A DNA stretch of 64,000 bases from Ignelater luminosus (taxonomy: Eukaryota; Arthropoda; Insecta; Coleoptera; Elateridae). Below the pieces are notes generated by a model. That model worked only from the letters and a program-made list of their open reading frames with translations. It was not told the origin of the DNA and did no database searches. This document shows positions 24,477 to 37,080 of the stretch, in pieces (within the stretch, counting starts at the first letter, position 1; each line of letters opens with the position of its first letter). The stretch lies in contig VTPC01000013.1 of the NCBI GenBank assembly GCA_011009095.1, positions 44,326 through 108,325 of the forward strand. The letters are read 5' to 3'. The translations under genes and the position numbers were made by a program.

Positions 24477-25768
24477 CGAGGGCGGTTCAATAAGTACCCG
24501 TGTTAGAAATGAAGACACAATTTTTTCAAAAATTTTTTTTTTATTTTTCAACATAGTCTTCTTTTAGAAATATACACTTCTCCCAACGTTCCTGCCATTT
24601 TTTTAACCCCTCCAAAAAATAGGATTTGTCGAACTCTCTAAAATACGCCTCTATCTCGGCGATGACTTCCTCGTTTGAGCTAAATTTTTTTCCGGCGAGC
24701 CATTTCTTCATGTTAGGAAACAAGAAAAAGTCGCAGGGAGCCAGGTCGGGTGAATACGGGGGGTGCAGCAGCAATTCATAACGCAATTCATGCAGTTTGG
24801 CGGCGACAACTCCGGATGAATGTGCTGGTGCGTTATCGTGGTGAAACAGCAGCTTATTTTTCGCCAAATGCGCCCGTGTCTCCTTCAATTTTTTGTCGAA
24901 GCTGTCTAATAACTCCCTGTAGTATTGTCCAGTGATCGTTCTTCCTTTTTCTAAAAAATCCATGAGGATGACGCCGTTCGCATCCCAAAAAATCGTCGCC
25001 ATGACCTTTCCGGCCGATGGAACCATCTTCGCCTTCTTTGGAGCAGATTCACCGGGAGAAATCCATCGTTTTGATTGTTGCTTAGTTTCTAGTGTGTAAT
25101 GATGAATCCAGGTTTCATTAACGGTGACAACTCGACGCAAAAACTCCTTCGGTTTTGCTTAAATTGCTCCAAATACTGCTTCGAAGTTAACAGCCGCATC
25201 CGCTTGTTGTCCACCGTTAGCAATCGCGGCACCCATCGCGCCGACAATTTTTTCATCGCCAACTTATCATGTAAAATATTAATTGCCGTTCCGGTCGACA
25301 CACCTACGGCCTCTGCTACTTCACGCACTTTCGTTCGTCGATCAGCGAGAATCATGTCGTGGACGTTTTGAATGATTTCTTCGGTAACCACGTCTGCCGG
25401 GCGTCCTGGTCGCTCCTCATCAAAAACGGATGTTCGCCCACGTTTAAATTCGTTGAACGAATATCTAACTGTGGTCATAGATGGCGAAGTGTCCCCATAA
25501 ACAGCATCCAACTTTGCTTTTATCTCCTCGCATTTTTTCCCATCCAAAAACAGAAAGCGAATCACCGAACGATACTGCTCTTTTTCCATCTTAGCTAAAA
25601 TCACGAAACACGTCTTACTCAAATGGCTGTCAAATCCAAACTAACCTATCAATCAGTCTGCAATTTGTTATACCGTCGTTTGATAGATGGTAGCACACGA
25701 TGATAACACCAACTTTCTTCAGGAACGCCTTCTGTCGTCAAACACGGGTACTTACTGAACCGCCCTCC
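24477..25768 (-). mobile_element. mariner transposon, near-complete (1.29 kb)
   Basis: The ends CGAGGGCGGTTCAATAAGTA and (inverted) GGAGGGCGGTTCAGTAAGTA form 28 bp inverted repeats with two mismatches. They are flanked on both sides by TA (24475-24476 and 25769-25770), the mariner target duplication. Length, layout and the single minus-strand transposase frame are standard for mariner. The near-identity of the ends and the small number of lesions suggest a recent insertion. I lean to a subfamily other than irritans from the transposase sequence, but cannot fix it without a tree. Confidence 0.97.
24541..25589 (-). pseudogene. mariner transposase, one frameshift and altered first catalytic residue
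   Basis: The likely start is the Met of MEKEQYRSVIRFLFLDGKK at 25589, giving about 350 residues, the usual mariner length. An N-terminal paired helix-turn-helix (TTVRYSFNEFKRGRTS; TKVREVAEAVGVSTGTAINI) is followed by the WVPRLL motif. The catalytic core has VNETWIHHY, HHDNAPAHSS and YSPDLAPCDFFLF. Counting gives 34 residues between the second and third Asp (DD34D). Two lesions are visible. A one-base deletion near 25140 shifts the frame just before the catalytic domain, and the first catalytic Asp, normally in (V/M)DETW, reads Asn. Otherwise the protein is open to its end (DYVEK). A dead but young copy. Confidence 0.95.
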
Positions 25769-25770
25769 TA

Positions 25771-28700
25771 TATTCCGGTAACTGATAACCTTTCGTACAT
25801 AATTATGCATATGTATGGATAATGATTGGTTAACTAGCATGAGTCTGTCATAAACAATACATTTTACTGAGATTCTCTAGTAGAAATTACATTATTCTGG
25901 AAAATCAAATGAAGACGCTAAGATTATGTTAATTTAAGCTTTTCGTATTATAAGTCATTTTTAAATGAGTTTTAACAAAGAAAGTTACTGGAAATTTAAG
26001 CAAAAATGCAAAATATTAAATGTGTTGAATTATATCCTAATTTATCGAATTAAGGCAGTCCTTTTATAAGGAGCTGTTATCACATCTATAACAGTGACTA
26101 ATTTACTTAACTATTGAAGTTTCAGTTTTATGCAAAAACCATTAATTATTAAAATGAATACACTAACTCTTCAGCATAACAAAAAGTCAGACATAATTAA
26201 GTAATTTTAAAATTCACAATTTGATTTCACCTAAAGATATTTTAAACAAAGACGCATCTTTGATAGTTATACTACAAAGCAATTCTAGTAATCACCACAA
26301 CCCTAGTCTGTCTTCTCGGTTGTCATTTAAAAATAAAACAATAAAAGAAATTCCTAAAGACGAATCATTAATAATTGTAGATTTATCTGACTGTTATAAA
26401 ACCGTCTGCATTTTTATGATCCTGGATCTTAATGACCGTCACAAATAGGTTCGTAAAGTTTTTCATTAATGCTCTAGAACTTTTACATCTAGCATTCAAC
26501 ATTTTATTTTCCAAACACTAAAATTATATTTCTTTGATATTTCTCTTTAAATTTATTTTTCAAAAGCATTTCTTTGATGCCGTCTTCGATACGTTTACTG
26601 TAAAAAAATCACTAAATTTATGCAACTTATCTAGAAGCGCTATTTCCGAGGATCTGAAGAGGTGAGGGAAACGTAACCTCGGGATTTCCAATATATCTGC
26701 CCGTTTTTCTTTAAATCCACAATGCCATTTGAATACGCGACTCGTTAGAAATTCGATAACAGCAAGTGCGCTCCGGTTGTTGGATAATTAGAGGCATGTA
26801 TTGTTTAGGCAACAGCAGGATAGGGAATTCCGCTAGAAGGTAGTACGTAGAGCGTGCGAAGAAATAAGAAATAATATTTACGACCTTTGCCAAACTAATT
26901 ATAGTAAAACACAAATTTGCATCAATTTGTACACCCCAACAAAAGGCATTTTGTCTTGCATTATATCCCTTTCAGACGTGAAAGTGTTAAGCTAAAGGTC
27001 CGCAACAATATAACCAAGCTACTGTGCAAGTTCCTAAAGATATCCTAAGTTCCGGGCTTTCCGGTCTCGGAGCAAATCCGTAACCCGATAGCATCAAAGC
27101 GCAGTGCTGAAGAGGCAGCGTTGATGTCATCACATTCTAGTTAGTCTGTGTTGATAGGACTAACTAAACGTCGTTAGACTTCATATCGCCTTGGCCAAGC
27201 GGACTAATGCCCTGTGCAGAACGTGATAAGGCCAAATATTGATTGTTTTATATCTCTTAACTAACATTTCCCGGATATGATCAAGTTTTCTTTTTGTCGG
27301 TCTCGCTTCGTACACTCGTCCTTCCTTCTAGCGACACTTCGATTTACAAGCACATCGTTAGTTCTTTATCCATAAAATATCAAAGGTCATATTCAACTTC
27401 TTTAATATGCCTTTTGGCTGAAAAATGTATTAATTAAATTTAAAGCATGCTTTATGTACAATTTTCATTATTAAAACCTGTTTACAAAATAAAATGTTTG
27501 TGAAAGACTCTACGAACGGCATGATGTAAAACCTTAATTAATTTTTTTCCTAGAATTAAATCTAGCAAATATAAAACTCAGTTATACCGAAACACTAAAT
27601 ATAGGAAAAAATCTAATTACAGTTCTAATTATTTAGCTTTTTAGGCGTATTATTAAAAACTGAATATAAATTCCTAGAATATGTCTCCATTTTTTAGTAA
27701 AAACCCGACTTCGCAAGACAATTAATATTTGCTTCTAATTAACGTTTATTAAGCTACCTCCTGACACACAAACTATTCAACAAATACCAAATCGATGTCT
27801 TGCAATCGTAAAATATAAAATAAAAAAGTTGGAAAATGGATTAACTGTAAAATCTATTTACGGAAAAATTCAATTCACCCATCTCAAAATCTGTCAGCTC
27901 TAATAGACTCTTAATTTGCAATCTGCTTGTTACTTGTTAAATCAAATTGATTCTTATTCTTATTATAAAATGTTTTCTGCTTTTTTCTGTAAAGATATTT
28001 TTTCATATCTTGACTTGAACAACGCAAAATAGCACATGGTACTTTCTATTCCATTTCGTTCAATCGATTCGTTCACTGCAGATTAGCAATCGTTATAGTT
28101 TAGAAGAAAATTGTGTTTTTTGAAAAAATATGTTTATAACTATATCCAACCTTGGAGTTTCATTTCTCTTAAAAAATCTTACCCGCCTATGAAACTATTT
28201 TAACCGCCGCTTTCAATATTTTTTTTAATTCTTGGTTTTGGAAATAAACTCTTTAATCTGCTATTTAAAGAAATTTCTGGAGGTTTGCGCGTGGAAGCAA
28301 GTGCGTGACTCTGACCATTAAAGAAATGTTTGCTGCTATCACGGTGTGGCAGCTGCCACATATTTTTTTTTCACGAGTGGGGTCTACGTACCATCTTCTT
28401 GTCGATCTCTTGGGGTATGAATTAACTTTCAGCATTTGTCAAATTGTACCCTAGGAAGTTTTGGTTAAAGTGGCGCATTATCATTTCTTAATGTTCCTTG
28501 CTTAGGAGTTCATTATTTAGAAGAACGAGACTTGTTCAGTTAAGAAGGATTTAGTGAACGACTGTACATGTATCTAGACTTTATGAAGTGGTATTAAGAT
28601 AAAAAAGGTTTTAGAGTACCTAGACATAAAAAAGAGCCAGTTGATAGAAGCACTCCATATACTGTCTGCCTAATAAAAATCCTAAGCTGCAGAAAACGTT

Positions 28701-29490
28701 GAAGTCATTAAAAGAAAATTTGTAATTTGGAAGTTCACTAAAGGCTTGTTAAGAGACAGCACAATAGACAAATTCATACATCCAAATGTAATAGTGCCGA
28801 TCTTACTTCATAGCGATCTTGAGAGGCTTTAACATGAACCGAAAGACTTATACAGCAGACCAGACTAAAGTCATTCACCTAGTCTTATTTCAATATTTCA
28901 TGTTGTTTTTAGATTCTTAAAGAACAAAATAAATTAGATTCAGTTTTTACTTTGAAAGAGTAATCCCACACATCCAAATTAGAGTGCAAAAGAGCATTTC
29001 TAATAAGTTAAAAGTAATGTTGACACATTGAAACACACAACAATTTTACTTGTATTGCATGCTTTTTCCCGGTGAGCCAACTTGCTCACCTTTAGTCTTT
29101 ACTTTTGGCAGAATATATCCAACACAAAATTAGTATTTTAGTTATCAAAATACCAGAAATAAAAAAGCTTAATTTGACACGTATCTGAAACGTAATACAC
29201 TAGGTCTTTTCATGCACCAAACAAAACCTCGCTTTGGGAATGTGCTGCATAAGGATTTCCGTTTATTTCAGTGACACTTTATACTTGGAAAAGTAATATA
29301 TCCCAAAATCATGAAGATCAGTAGTAGTAGTCTCCGTTCCAAAGACAGAAAAGAAGACAGTACAACTATTAAACCCTAAAGATCTGTTAATTAGTCTTGC
29401 ATGCATTCTCTCAAATATTTCAGAAAAGACCAATGATAATTTGTAATGATAATTATTTTCATAAAGGTAAACAGGGGTATAAACAAAATC
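25771..29490. other. unassigned AT-rich DNA
   Basis: No gene was recognised. The island at about 27000-27230 is less AT-rich. It includes TGATGTCATCA (a palindromic CRE-like string at about 27122), a 9 bp stem TAGTTAGTC/GACTAACTA (27138-27146 with 27158-27166), and a tRNA-A-box-like CTTGGCCAAGCGGACTAATG near 27190 without a B-box. None of these is enough for a call. Confidence 0.4.
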
Positions 29491-29494
29491 CCTT

Positions 29495-30000
29495 CTCTCT
29501 GTTTAACTCAAAATATTTTTCATTTTTCTTTTCTGATCTATACTTTGGTTGAATACGCAAGGTATCTCTTCTGTTTTGTACGACAGTCCAGAGTCTTGCC
29601 TTTTTCTATTGTACACTTACCTAAACACAAGATGCTATCTCTGTTTGTCCAAAATATTTTTCTTTTTCTCTCCTCTATTTTATACTTTAGCTAAATACAT
29701 AAGATGCCCTTGCATGCTTTCCACTAAAAGCTTTAGAAAAACCACATACAAGGGTCTGCTTGAAGACCAAAAAAAATGAGCAACAGATTATTTCCATAAA
29801 AGCCAATATGTGTAGAAATAAAAAAGCTGAACAAAACGCACCCAAAACACCGTACCTTCTCAGTGTCCAATCCATAATCTATTTCTTTCTTTTTCTAATT
29901 TATACATTAGCTAAATACATAAGGCCGCTCTTCCTGCTTTGCAAACAAGTTTAAGGCATTTCTATTTTCTCCCCTCCACATTCGATCTGAATAAAAGATG
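29495..30000 (+). repeat. decayed tandem repeat, ~72 bp period
   Basis: The motif TATACTTTAGCTAAATACAT with AAGATGC recurs in varied forms at about 29537, 29608, 29680 and 29898, with a weaker copy at about 29978. The first three are spaced 71-72 bases; the fourth lies three periods (218) later. Accompanying TTTTTCTTTTTCTC tracts repeat with it. The open frames in this stretch are by-products of the repeat. Confidence 0.55.
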
Positions 30001-30780
30001 CATTTAGATTTTTTAGAAAGGTTAATTCACGGCAAAACTCGAGCTTCGATCACCACACATGATCCGTTAAAGAGCACATATCAATCCGAATTTGATTTGG
30101 GTTTTTTTTGTGAAGGTTAATGAAGGGCAAAACTCGACTAGGAATCGTGTAAAATACTTTTAAAAGCGGAGTCCGACCCGTGCTCATATTTAGCTGTCTT
30201 AAGAAGAGTCATGAAGGCTAAGTCCGATTTTGAACTATCATATGTGATCACTGAAAGAACAACACCTGGCCCGTATTCATATTTAGTACTCTTATCAATT
30301 GAAAGGCAAAGCCTGATCCGTATCCATGCTTAGTTTTCTTAAGAAGGGTAAAGGCGGTGGTGGTTTGTTAAAGACAATACTTAACCCGGGTTTGTATTTG
30401 GTCCTCTCAAGAAATCTACTCCAGGCCGAAAACTACGGACAACCTTAGGTGACCCGTGTGGGTACGCAGTCAAGCTTTAGAGGTTAACAGGAGACAAAAT
30501 TCTATAAGGGGCTACCGCTGCTGGCGCTGGTGGCTTGTCAAAAAGCGTATTTAATTTTTTTAGAAAGTTAATAATCCGACCTTCACCTCTCTAAACGAAT
30601 ATTTGGAGTGTATCACTTGACTCGTATTTATATTTGATATTGAAAAGAAGATTGATGGATGGTGAAGTTTGACTTTAGACAACCGCAAGTGGCTCATTGG
30701 AGAGCACAGTCTAACCCGTTTCCAAATAAAGTTACCCAGATCGGCAGTCACGACAGGAAGGAAGAGCCTAACGCTTTAAT
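30000..30780 (+). repeat. decayed tandem repeat, roughly 120-180 bp period
   Basis: Five diverged starts of a GTGGCTTGTTAAAGAGCA-like motif occur near 30054, 30241, 30361, 30531 and 30690. Each is followed by an ACCCGTATTCATATTTAG-like block and often CTTAAGAAGGGT. Spacing varies from 120 to 185. It directly follows the 72 bp array. A related stray copy appears at about 50105-50180. Confidence 0.5.
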
Positions 30781-32990
30781 TCCTAATTTGCCAAAATAAA
30801 TATAATAACAGTTTCTAAAGTTGTACGGAACAAGAGAATCTTGATACTATCCAAAGGATGAAACTTGTCATCGAAGATTATTATTATGAAGATAACCAAG
30901 ATTCTGGTTTGACTATTGCGGACATGTATTTAAATAAAAAAAGCTCATGGTGGAATTTAAAATGATAAGTTTTGGTCTGGCAAAAGAACATAGAATATAA
31001 AATTCAGCAAATAATGATTTTGACCAGGACTTTTATTCCTCTAAGAGTTTCCACGCCATTGATACTACTGGACTTCTCGAGAAGTATTAGAGGGCGTTGC
31101 GATCACACTGCACTATGAGTTTTTAAGACCACATGTTTCAAATGTTCTTGTTTCTTAATAAATTATTACTCTGGAACAGTGTATAATCCTGGGACCTAAT
31201 CTTATAAGCTATAAAGGGTTTGTTTCATTAGTATCCAGAGTAGAGCAATATGGCAAAACAGGTACTGGCAAATAAAAGTTCATACTAAGTATCATAGAAT
31301 TGAACTGGAATTGTCTTTACCGTCAGTATTTAATTACTGTATGTATGTAACGTATGTATATGAACCCAAACTAATTTTGAAGTAATAAACGTTTCGGGCC
31401 CATTGTGGCCCTTCTTCAATGTTTCTTACGAACACATTAAAACTTATATTAATTGCGAGAAGAAATGTAAAGATGAATGCCCATATTCGATTTGACAAAG
31501 ACGGAGGACAGTTGGAACTTAAATCTTTGGAATTTATATTAAAAACACCAGGAATTTTATTATAATATAAACTGGTTTTGAATTAAAAAATAACTGAGAT
31601 TTCAGATGACCGCATTATAGCATTTACGCATTTAATCGTTCAAAGTTGTAATTTATTTTAAACCCAATTCCGAAGTAAAATATCAAGCTAAAAAACAAAA
31701 ACATGTTAGTGAGACAAATTGTACGTTACTTTATTGCTTTCTTTATTTTTGAGTGCTAAGATGTGTTTTTTTGTAATTCCACAGAGATTTCATCTATACA
31801 TCTAGTGCTTACTCTATTTCCAAGAAAAATTTTTGATCAATATATTTGACGGTTTTATTTTATTTCTGTATTTTCTTTCAATACCTTTTCTGAAAATTTG
31901 ATGTCGAAGAAACTTAATATGACAAACCTATAGAAGTGCTTTTCAAAAAACTATCACACAATATTGTACACGAAGGAACATATAGAGAGCTTTTCATCGG
32001 AGTTTAAAAAGGTAGTTAATTATGATTTAAAATTGTAGACCAGTTTTCTCTCTCATTTCTTTTTCGTATACATTTTTTGTTGGAAACTTTCTGAAATAAC
32101 AGAGTAAAATGTAAATTTTGAAACTTTTTCAAGCATTTTTCATTTAATAAACAAAACATAAGTGAAATTCCTAACCCCAACCCAACACGTTACATTTAGA
32201 GGTTTTTGATTCAACTTCCCTCTGTCCCTTTATTTCAGTTGTTTGCAGATTAACCGAAATATTTTCCTTTAGGAAAGTTTAATATTGTGCCGTGCAGCAG
32301 ATGTAAAGCGCCTTGTTGGTGTATACATATATATATATGTTCCGCTTCGTAGTAGTTGTTCTTTTAAGTTTTAGCATTGCAAAACTTGAATGAAACTTCA
32401 CGTTAATTGAATGTTGTTCGTAGAGTTACCTACAGTATCTTGTTCTATTAGTGAGTGTGTTTCGCTGTTAACTTTTCTTTGGTTACAGATCTAAATGTTG
32501 ATTTCCTTGTTCATGTTCATTTCTGGAAATGATAAATGATAGCGTGTAAGAATTTTGTCATTGCAAAAATATGTTTCACTCTCAGAAATATGTTTTTTGA
32601 ACATTCTTTGTCATCAGGACACTTTGGGAAACAATATGGACACTTTAAATGAATTATGGTTCCCCTCTTTTTACAGAAATTAAAAATTTCCATCCTTATT
32701 TATTTTCATAATTATAACAAATTGATATTTTCCTAGCGTTTTCAGTAAATGAAAATAATTTGTTTCAATTTTCGTGATAAAATCAGTTAAAAAAGCATTA
32801 CCCGTGTAATTGAAGAAATCCTGTAACATTTTCTAGGTGGGATGAAACGCGGTGAAGGAAAGAGATAGAGTATACTTTTTATCGAAACATTTTTCATTTA
32901 GGGTTTCAGTTTTGTACCTCCATTCATTCGAACCTTTTTGTTCATTGTTCTCGAAAATAATAGGGCACATCACTGCGGCATAATAAATAA
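30781..32990. other. unassigned DNA with one Penelope-like motif
   Basis: No coding match was seen except the ribozyme-like motif at 31385-31425, listed separately. The remainder is AT-rich, with a short TATA microsatellite near 32325. Confidence 0.4.
31385..31425 (-). ncRNA. hammerhead-like core, probable Penelope-like element relic
   Basis: The minus strand reads TTGAAGA, then a stem GGGCC/GGCCC around ACAATG, then GAAACGTTT. This matches the hammerhead layout CUGANGA, stem II, GAAA (with the first C as T). It also matches the GAAGAAGGGxxx...CCCGAAACGT phrase that I recall from the terminal regions of Penelope-like retroelements. Stems I and III cannot be closed convincingly and no Penelope RT or GIY-YIG endonuclease is visible nearby, so this is at most a fossil end. 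Confidence 0.35.
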
Positions 32991-33215
32991 TTTATTGGAC
33001 TTTCGCGAAAACATGCCCCTGTTCAACGTAATTCCAATGTCTCTTATCGATTGTACGTTTTGTAATTGATTCTCGCACTCCTGATCTCTCGTATCAATAC
33101 AAGTGGCGCTTTGTGTGCTGTCAGTCAGCGGCTATTGTTTGCATAATAACAATAATTGAATTTATAAAATAAAACAGCTTTTGTGAAAAGGCTGAATTTT
33201 TTCCGGCGAAACATA
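32990..33215. promoter_or_regulatory. candidate regulatory island with symmetrical Sox/POU-like site
   Basis: The string at 33134-33153 reads ATTGTT-TGCATAAT-AACAAT: two Sox-type half-sites in inverted orientation flanking a POU/octamer-like core. The surroundings (33000-33200) are free of recognised repeats and include AATAATTTATTGGACTTTCG (a homeodomain-like tract). This fits a host enhancer, but motif content alone cannot prove it. Confidence 0.3.
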
Positions 33216-35490
33216 AGTTGAATAGAAGGGTCATAAACTTTTCGTTGTAAAAAATATGGAGCTTCTAAGCTTTAATTCAGGAACATCCGTAGCCACATTT
33301 GCTTAAGAAGGTAGCATAATTGGTACATAAAGCTGTATTCGCAATTTCTTCCGAAACTCGCTAACCTTCTGAGTAGCCCATAAAGCCCGTAATTTGTCCC
33401 CGGAAGTTCCTTTAAAAGCATGAATAAAAAATGAGACTTAATATAAAATATGCAGTTGTTCGAATCTGCCACATTGTAGAGAAGAATAAAGGAGTTGCTG
33501 CTGAATAAAATAACAGATTTCAAATATGAAAAGTTATGTGGAATAACAAACATAATTACAAAATTGTTTTTAAAAATAAATCCCATAGTCTGCATTCTGC
33601 ACAGTTTCGTGCTACATTTGTTCACGTTGACATGTGTGACGCTGACGTGCATACCGCAAAAAGTTGGTTTATGCGCTCTTAATTTTGCATCTTGAAAGGT
33701 ACTGTACATTTGTTATCTAACTAGTCCGCGTACATTTCATTTTATACTGTGTATTGTGGAACAATTTATAATAAAGTTAGTAATTTTTGTAAGGCTAGAA
33801 TAACAATTTTTTTCTGAAAGCAAACAGAGTTAAGTAATTTAAAATTCAAATTGAATTGAAACCAAAAGTAAATTGAAATTCCAAAGTTAATCAAAAAATG
33901 TTTTCAATTCCCATCAAACTACAACACATTACTTGTGTGAATATCTAAACAGTTCTTATCAAAATATTGAAGGTGCAAAGGTCGCGTCGTGCCGTCGATG
34001 GGGCTACCGTTTAGATGCTCAACCGAAATTAAATACATCGCCCTCGCGTGCAACGCCTGTGTCATCAAGAGTAATTGGATATTTAGGTTTAGAAATATTT
34101 TATTATTCTTTTTATATTTCTAAATGCTGTGTTCAACATAATACGATTCAGAGTTCGTTAAATAAACTTCAATGAATTCTTTCATGTTAATGGAAATTGT
34201 CTACATTTAAGAAGCTTAATTTAAAAGTTTGATTTTAAAAAAACTAATTTGAAATCTAACAGCAGTTTCTACATTGTTGTTTAGTGTCTCAAATACTAAC
34301 ATTACTGCCTCGAAACGTCCATCAAGATTTAGATCGACCTAGTTTCAGATCTACCTTTTTGTTAAGAGCTCTGTGGATCTGCATCATACATGAAATACAA
34401 TGAAGACTTCCTTTGTGGCGATAATTCTACAGATAGATACTTACAATGGAGATACTTTAATCCAGGGGGCTACTAATCCGATGAACTGGTAACTATGCAA
34501 ACAATACAATACTGACTGAGGTTAAAATGAGACGTATTTGTAATTCAGATCTCTGCTGCAATCTAAGCTAAAATCAAAACTAGAGTAAGCAGAAAAGATT
34601 TGCATAAATTACAAGCGAAACGAAAACGGCAACGCTAGGCAATATTGGGAAATAATATACTTCGGGTAGTTGACAATCTAGGAGAAAAGACGGTTTCTGG
34701 TGTCAGACTGACGAAACGTTTATTCACGTCTTACGCTTTTGCAACCTCAAACCAACGACTTAGGCAAAACATGAGACAAATCTGCAAGATAGTGCTCCAC
34801 CTGGATAGCTTCCATCACTTAAAAAAGGTGTAGGACCTGGTCAGCATTCCTTCAGAGTCAATACTCCCACCGGGACATTGAACTTCAGCGAAACTAGCTA
34901 TACCTGGAACCTTTGTACTGCCCAGAAAAATCAAAAGTAAGGTGCACTTGAAAATACTCCGTTAGTCCTTCGGTAAGCTCTGCTAAACTACATCACACCC
35001 TTCTTCTTCTACGTCTAAATGAGCAACTGAACAGAACCATTTGTCAACACCGCCAAGGTCTTCCTAATCAACAATAGTTTGAGAGTATAGTTCTGCTACT
35101 AAGGTGCTTCGCCGATTACATGTCTATCAATAACAGCCATGACACTTTGACGTGCTTTTGGTGTACTATGACCTTTGATGTCAACGCTGAATTCATTTCT
35201 AACTCGGTCGCAGCCACGGGCTCTTCGCTTCAGAATTCATCAACCGACGTACAACTGCGGGTAGTTCCTTTCGTGCACCTTTCATCTTATTCCATTCATT
35301 CCCTCAATATTTTATTTAGCAAACTAATTCCTACTGTAACTGGGCTACTTGTGATAGCTAATTAATTTTTCTTTATTTTGTTCATTCGTTTGATTACCAA
35401 GTCTAGTACTAGAGACAAAATGACTGAAAGAAAAAACTGTAACAAAGTCTGATGATCTCCAAATGTACTGAATGTGGCAGAAAGTAGACC
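33216..35490. other. unassigned DNA
   Basis: The minus-strand open frame at 33272-33709 (145 codons) is long for this window, but its translation is low-complexity, rich in Phe, Leu and Asn, and has no motif I know. From about 34440 the base composition is more balanced and may belong to the 5' part of the LINE that becomes recognisable at 35.5 kb. Confidence 0.4.
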
Positions 35491-35499
35491 TGTACATCT

Positions 35500-37080
35500 A
35501 AGGGCAACAAGGCAAGTGAATTCTACTGAATCAAGAAGTAGCTGAAAAGAAGACGAATGTTGCCGGGAAAAATCAAATCAAAACTCTGATGAAACAGCGA
35601 AATTGTTTCTTTATGCTCATTTTCAAGGATTGTCAATAATACGATATATGACCAAGAAAATACCTATCCCACAGCCGAAAATGCAAATCGTTCGCTATGG
35701 GTTGTAATGGGCCTTAAATAATTGTGTTAGAAAGATCGAGGATAGAATATATAAAGAAATAGCCCACTGTGCATTTATTGAAATAAAAAAAGGATTTGAC
35801 AACACCTTGATGTAAATTAAGTCGAGATAGAACAGAGAAAAAGGTATCAACTTCCCCACAATTAAATGAATCAGGGCAATGCTGAAAATTATGCAAGTCA
35901 CTGTCACAATAAGAAGGAAGACTATAAACACTGCAGGCGTGAAAGGCTGCTCTACAAAGAGGTACTATTGCCCTTGGGATTGTCCTTGAATGTGAATGAT
36001 CTAACACAGCTAAAAAATAAAAACCCGAGACTACTACGTTAATGACTTAGAAATAATTATAAGCGGCAAGCATGATTAGATTATCTTTCACTTCACGTGG
36101 AAATTCTAAACTTGAGACAAACATGGTGGACTAAGTAGAATCTTAATACTAATCCAAACAAAACCATTGTTGTGCAGTTTACTAATAGAATAAAGTTTAT
36201 CTAAAACAGTTAAATTTTGAGAGCTACACTGCATTGGAAGTTCAACTACCGTAGGCTATTCGATAAAACTTAGGGGCTTAATCCTAGCATGACCTCTGGA
36301 TGCCAATCAGACTGATGGTTATCTATGTTTTGTTGATGTGGTTACCAAAAGCAAAGAAGAAGTAAGCATAATCTGTGCTACAAAAGTACCGAGACTTATG
36401 TTTGGCTAGGCATCACAAGTGCTAATTACTTGTGTATGCGCCTGCCCAACCGCAGCTGTAGAAACATTACCATTAACTTTTCCCCTGAATTTTCAAATTA
36501 AGAAAAACACAGCTCTTGTCTTAGACTGAATTTAAGTAAAATTTCCAAACCAGGAAGTTTGACTGATTATTTAAAAGTTCAAGAAAGAATTCAAATAGAA
36601 TCAATGACCAAACTTATGAACAATTAGCCAGACTGATTTGACTTCGATAAACGTTTCAGAGTGGTTATGCTGGATCACGAACCATGAGAAGCGGACAGGC
36701 CCAGAGTTGGGCAAGGAATTATTCCAAGACCATAGGAAACTCTGCTACAATTAGATAACCAGGCAGTTTAAAAACTACAAGTTTATCTATCTGTAAGTTG
36801 ACATTGTAGATATCAGGCCATGAAGTCAACAAGATTACTAATTGCTTTTATCGGACCTGAGCCTTTCTTAACAAAATAGTACTTTACTTCAGCACACAAA
36901 AATTAAGCATCCTAACGACGCTGATAATATTGCAAACTGCCCTTTGAAGTACCATCTCAACTAAATAAACAAGGCTGAGAATAACATAACTAATGCAGGT
37001 CGTTTCTACCAGGCCCTAATGAAAACATCAGGATACATCCTGCAGCGATTATACAGTAAAGGTTACAGTGAAAGGAGGCT
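35500..37080 (+). pseudogene. Jockey/R1-like LINE, strongly decayed RT and RNase H regions
   Basis: Fragments in several plus-strand frames fall in the proper order: AHCAFIEIKKGFDNT (35762; family form DIxGAFDNT), then LLPLGLSLNVNDL (about 35970; cf. SPLLWxLxVNDLL), then NPNKTIVVQFTN (36154). After these come a GIT, CPTAAVETLP block (36400-36470; cf. GITGAMRTxPTAALExLL) and an RNase H end reading SGHEVNKI and FIGPEPFL (36815-36870; cf. GHxGxxGNExAD, GPEP). Such an RT plus RNase H order fits the Jockey/R1/I group. The copy is old, with many stops and frame changes. The 5' limit is unknown and could reach 34.4 kb. Confidence 0.55.

Noticed and set aside
27188-27230. CTTGGCCAAGCGGACTAATG as a tRNA gene
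   Set aside because: Only an A-box-like string; no B-box or acceptor stem follows at the right distance.
33272-33709. Minus-strand open frame of 145 codons as a host gene
   Set aside because: No motif, no plausible splice or promoter context, low-complexity Phe/Leu/Asn-rich translation; chance is likelier in AT-rich DNA.
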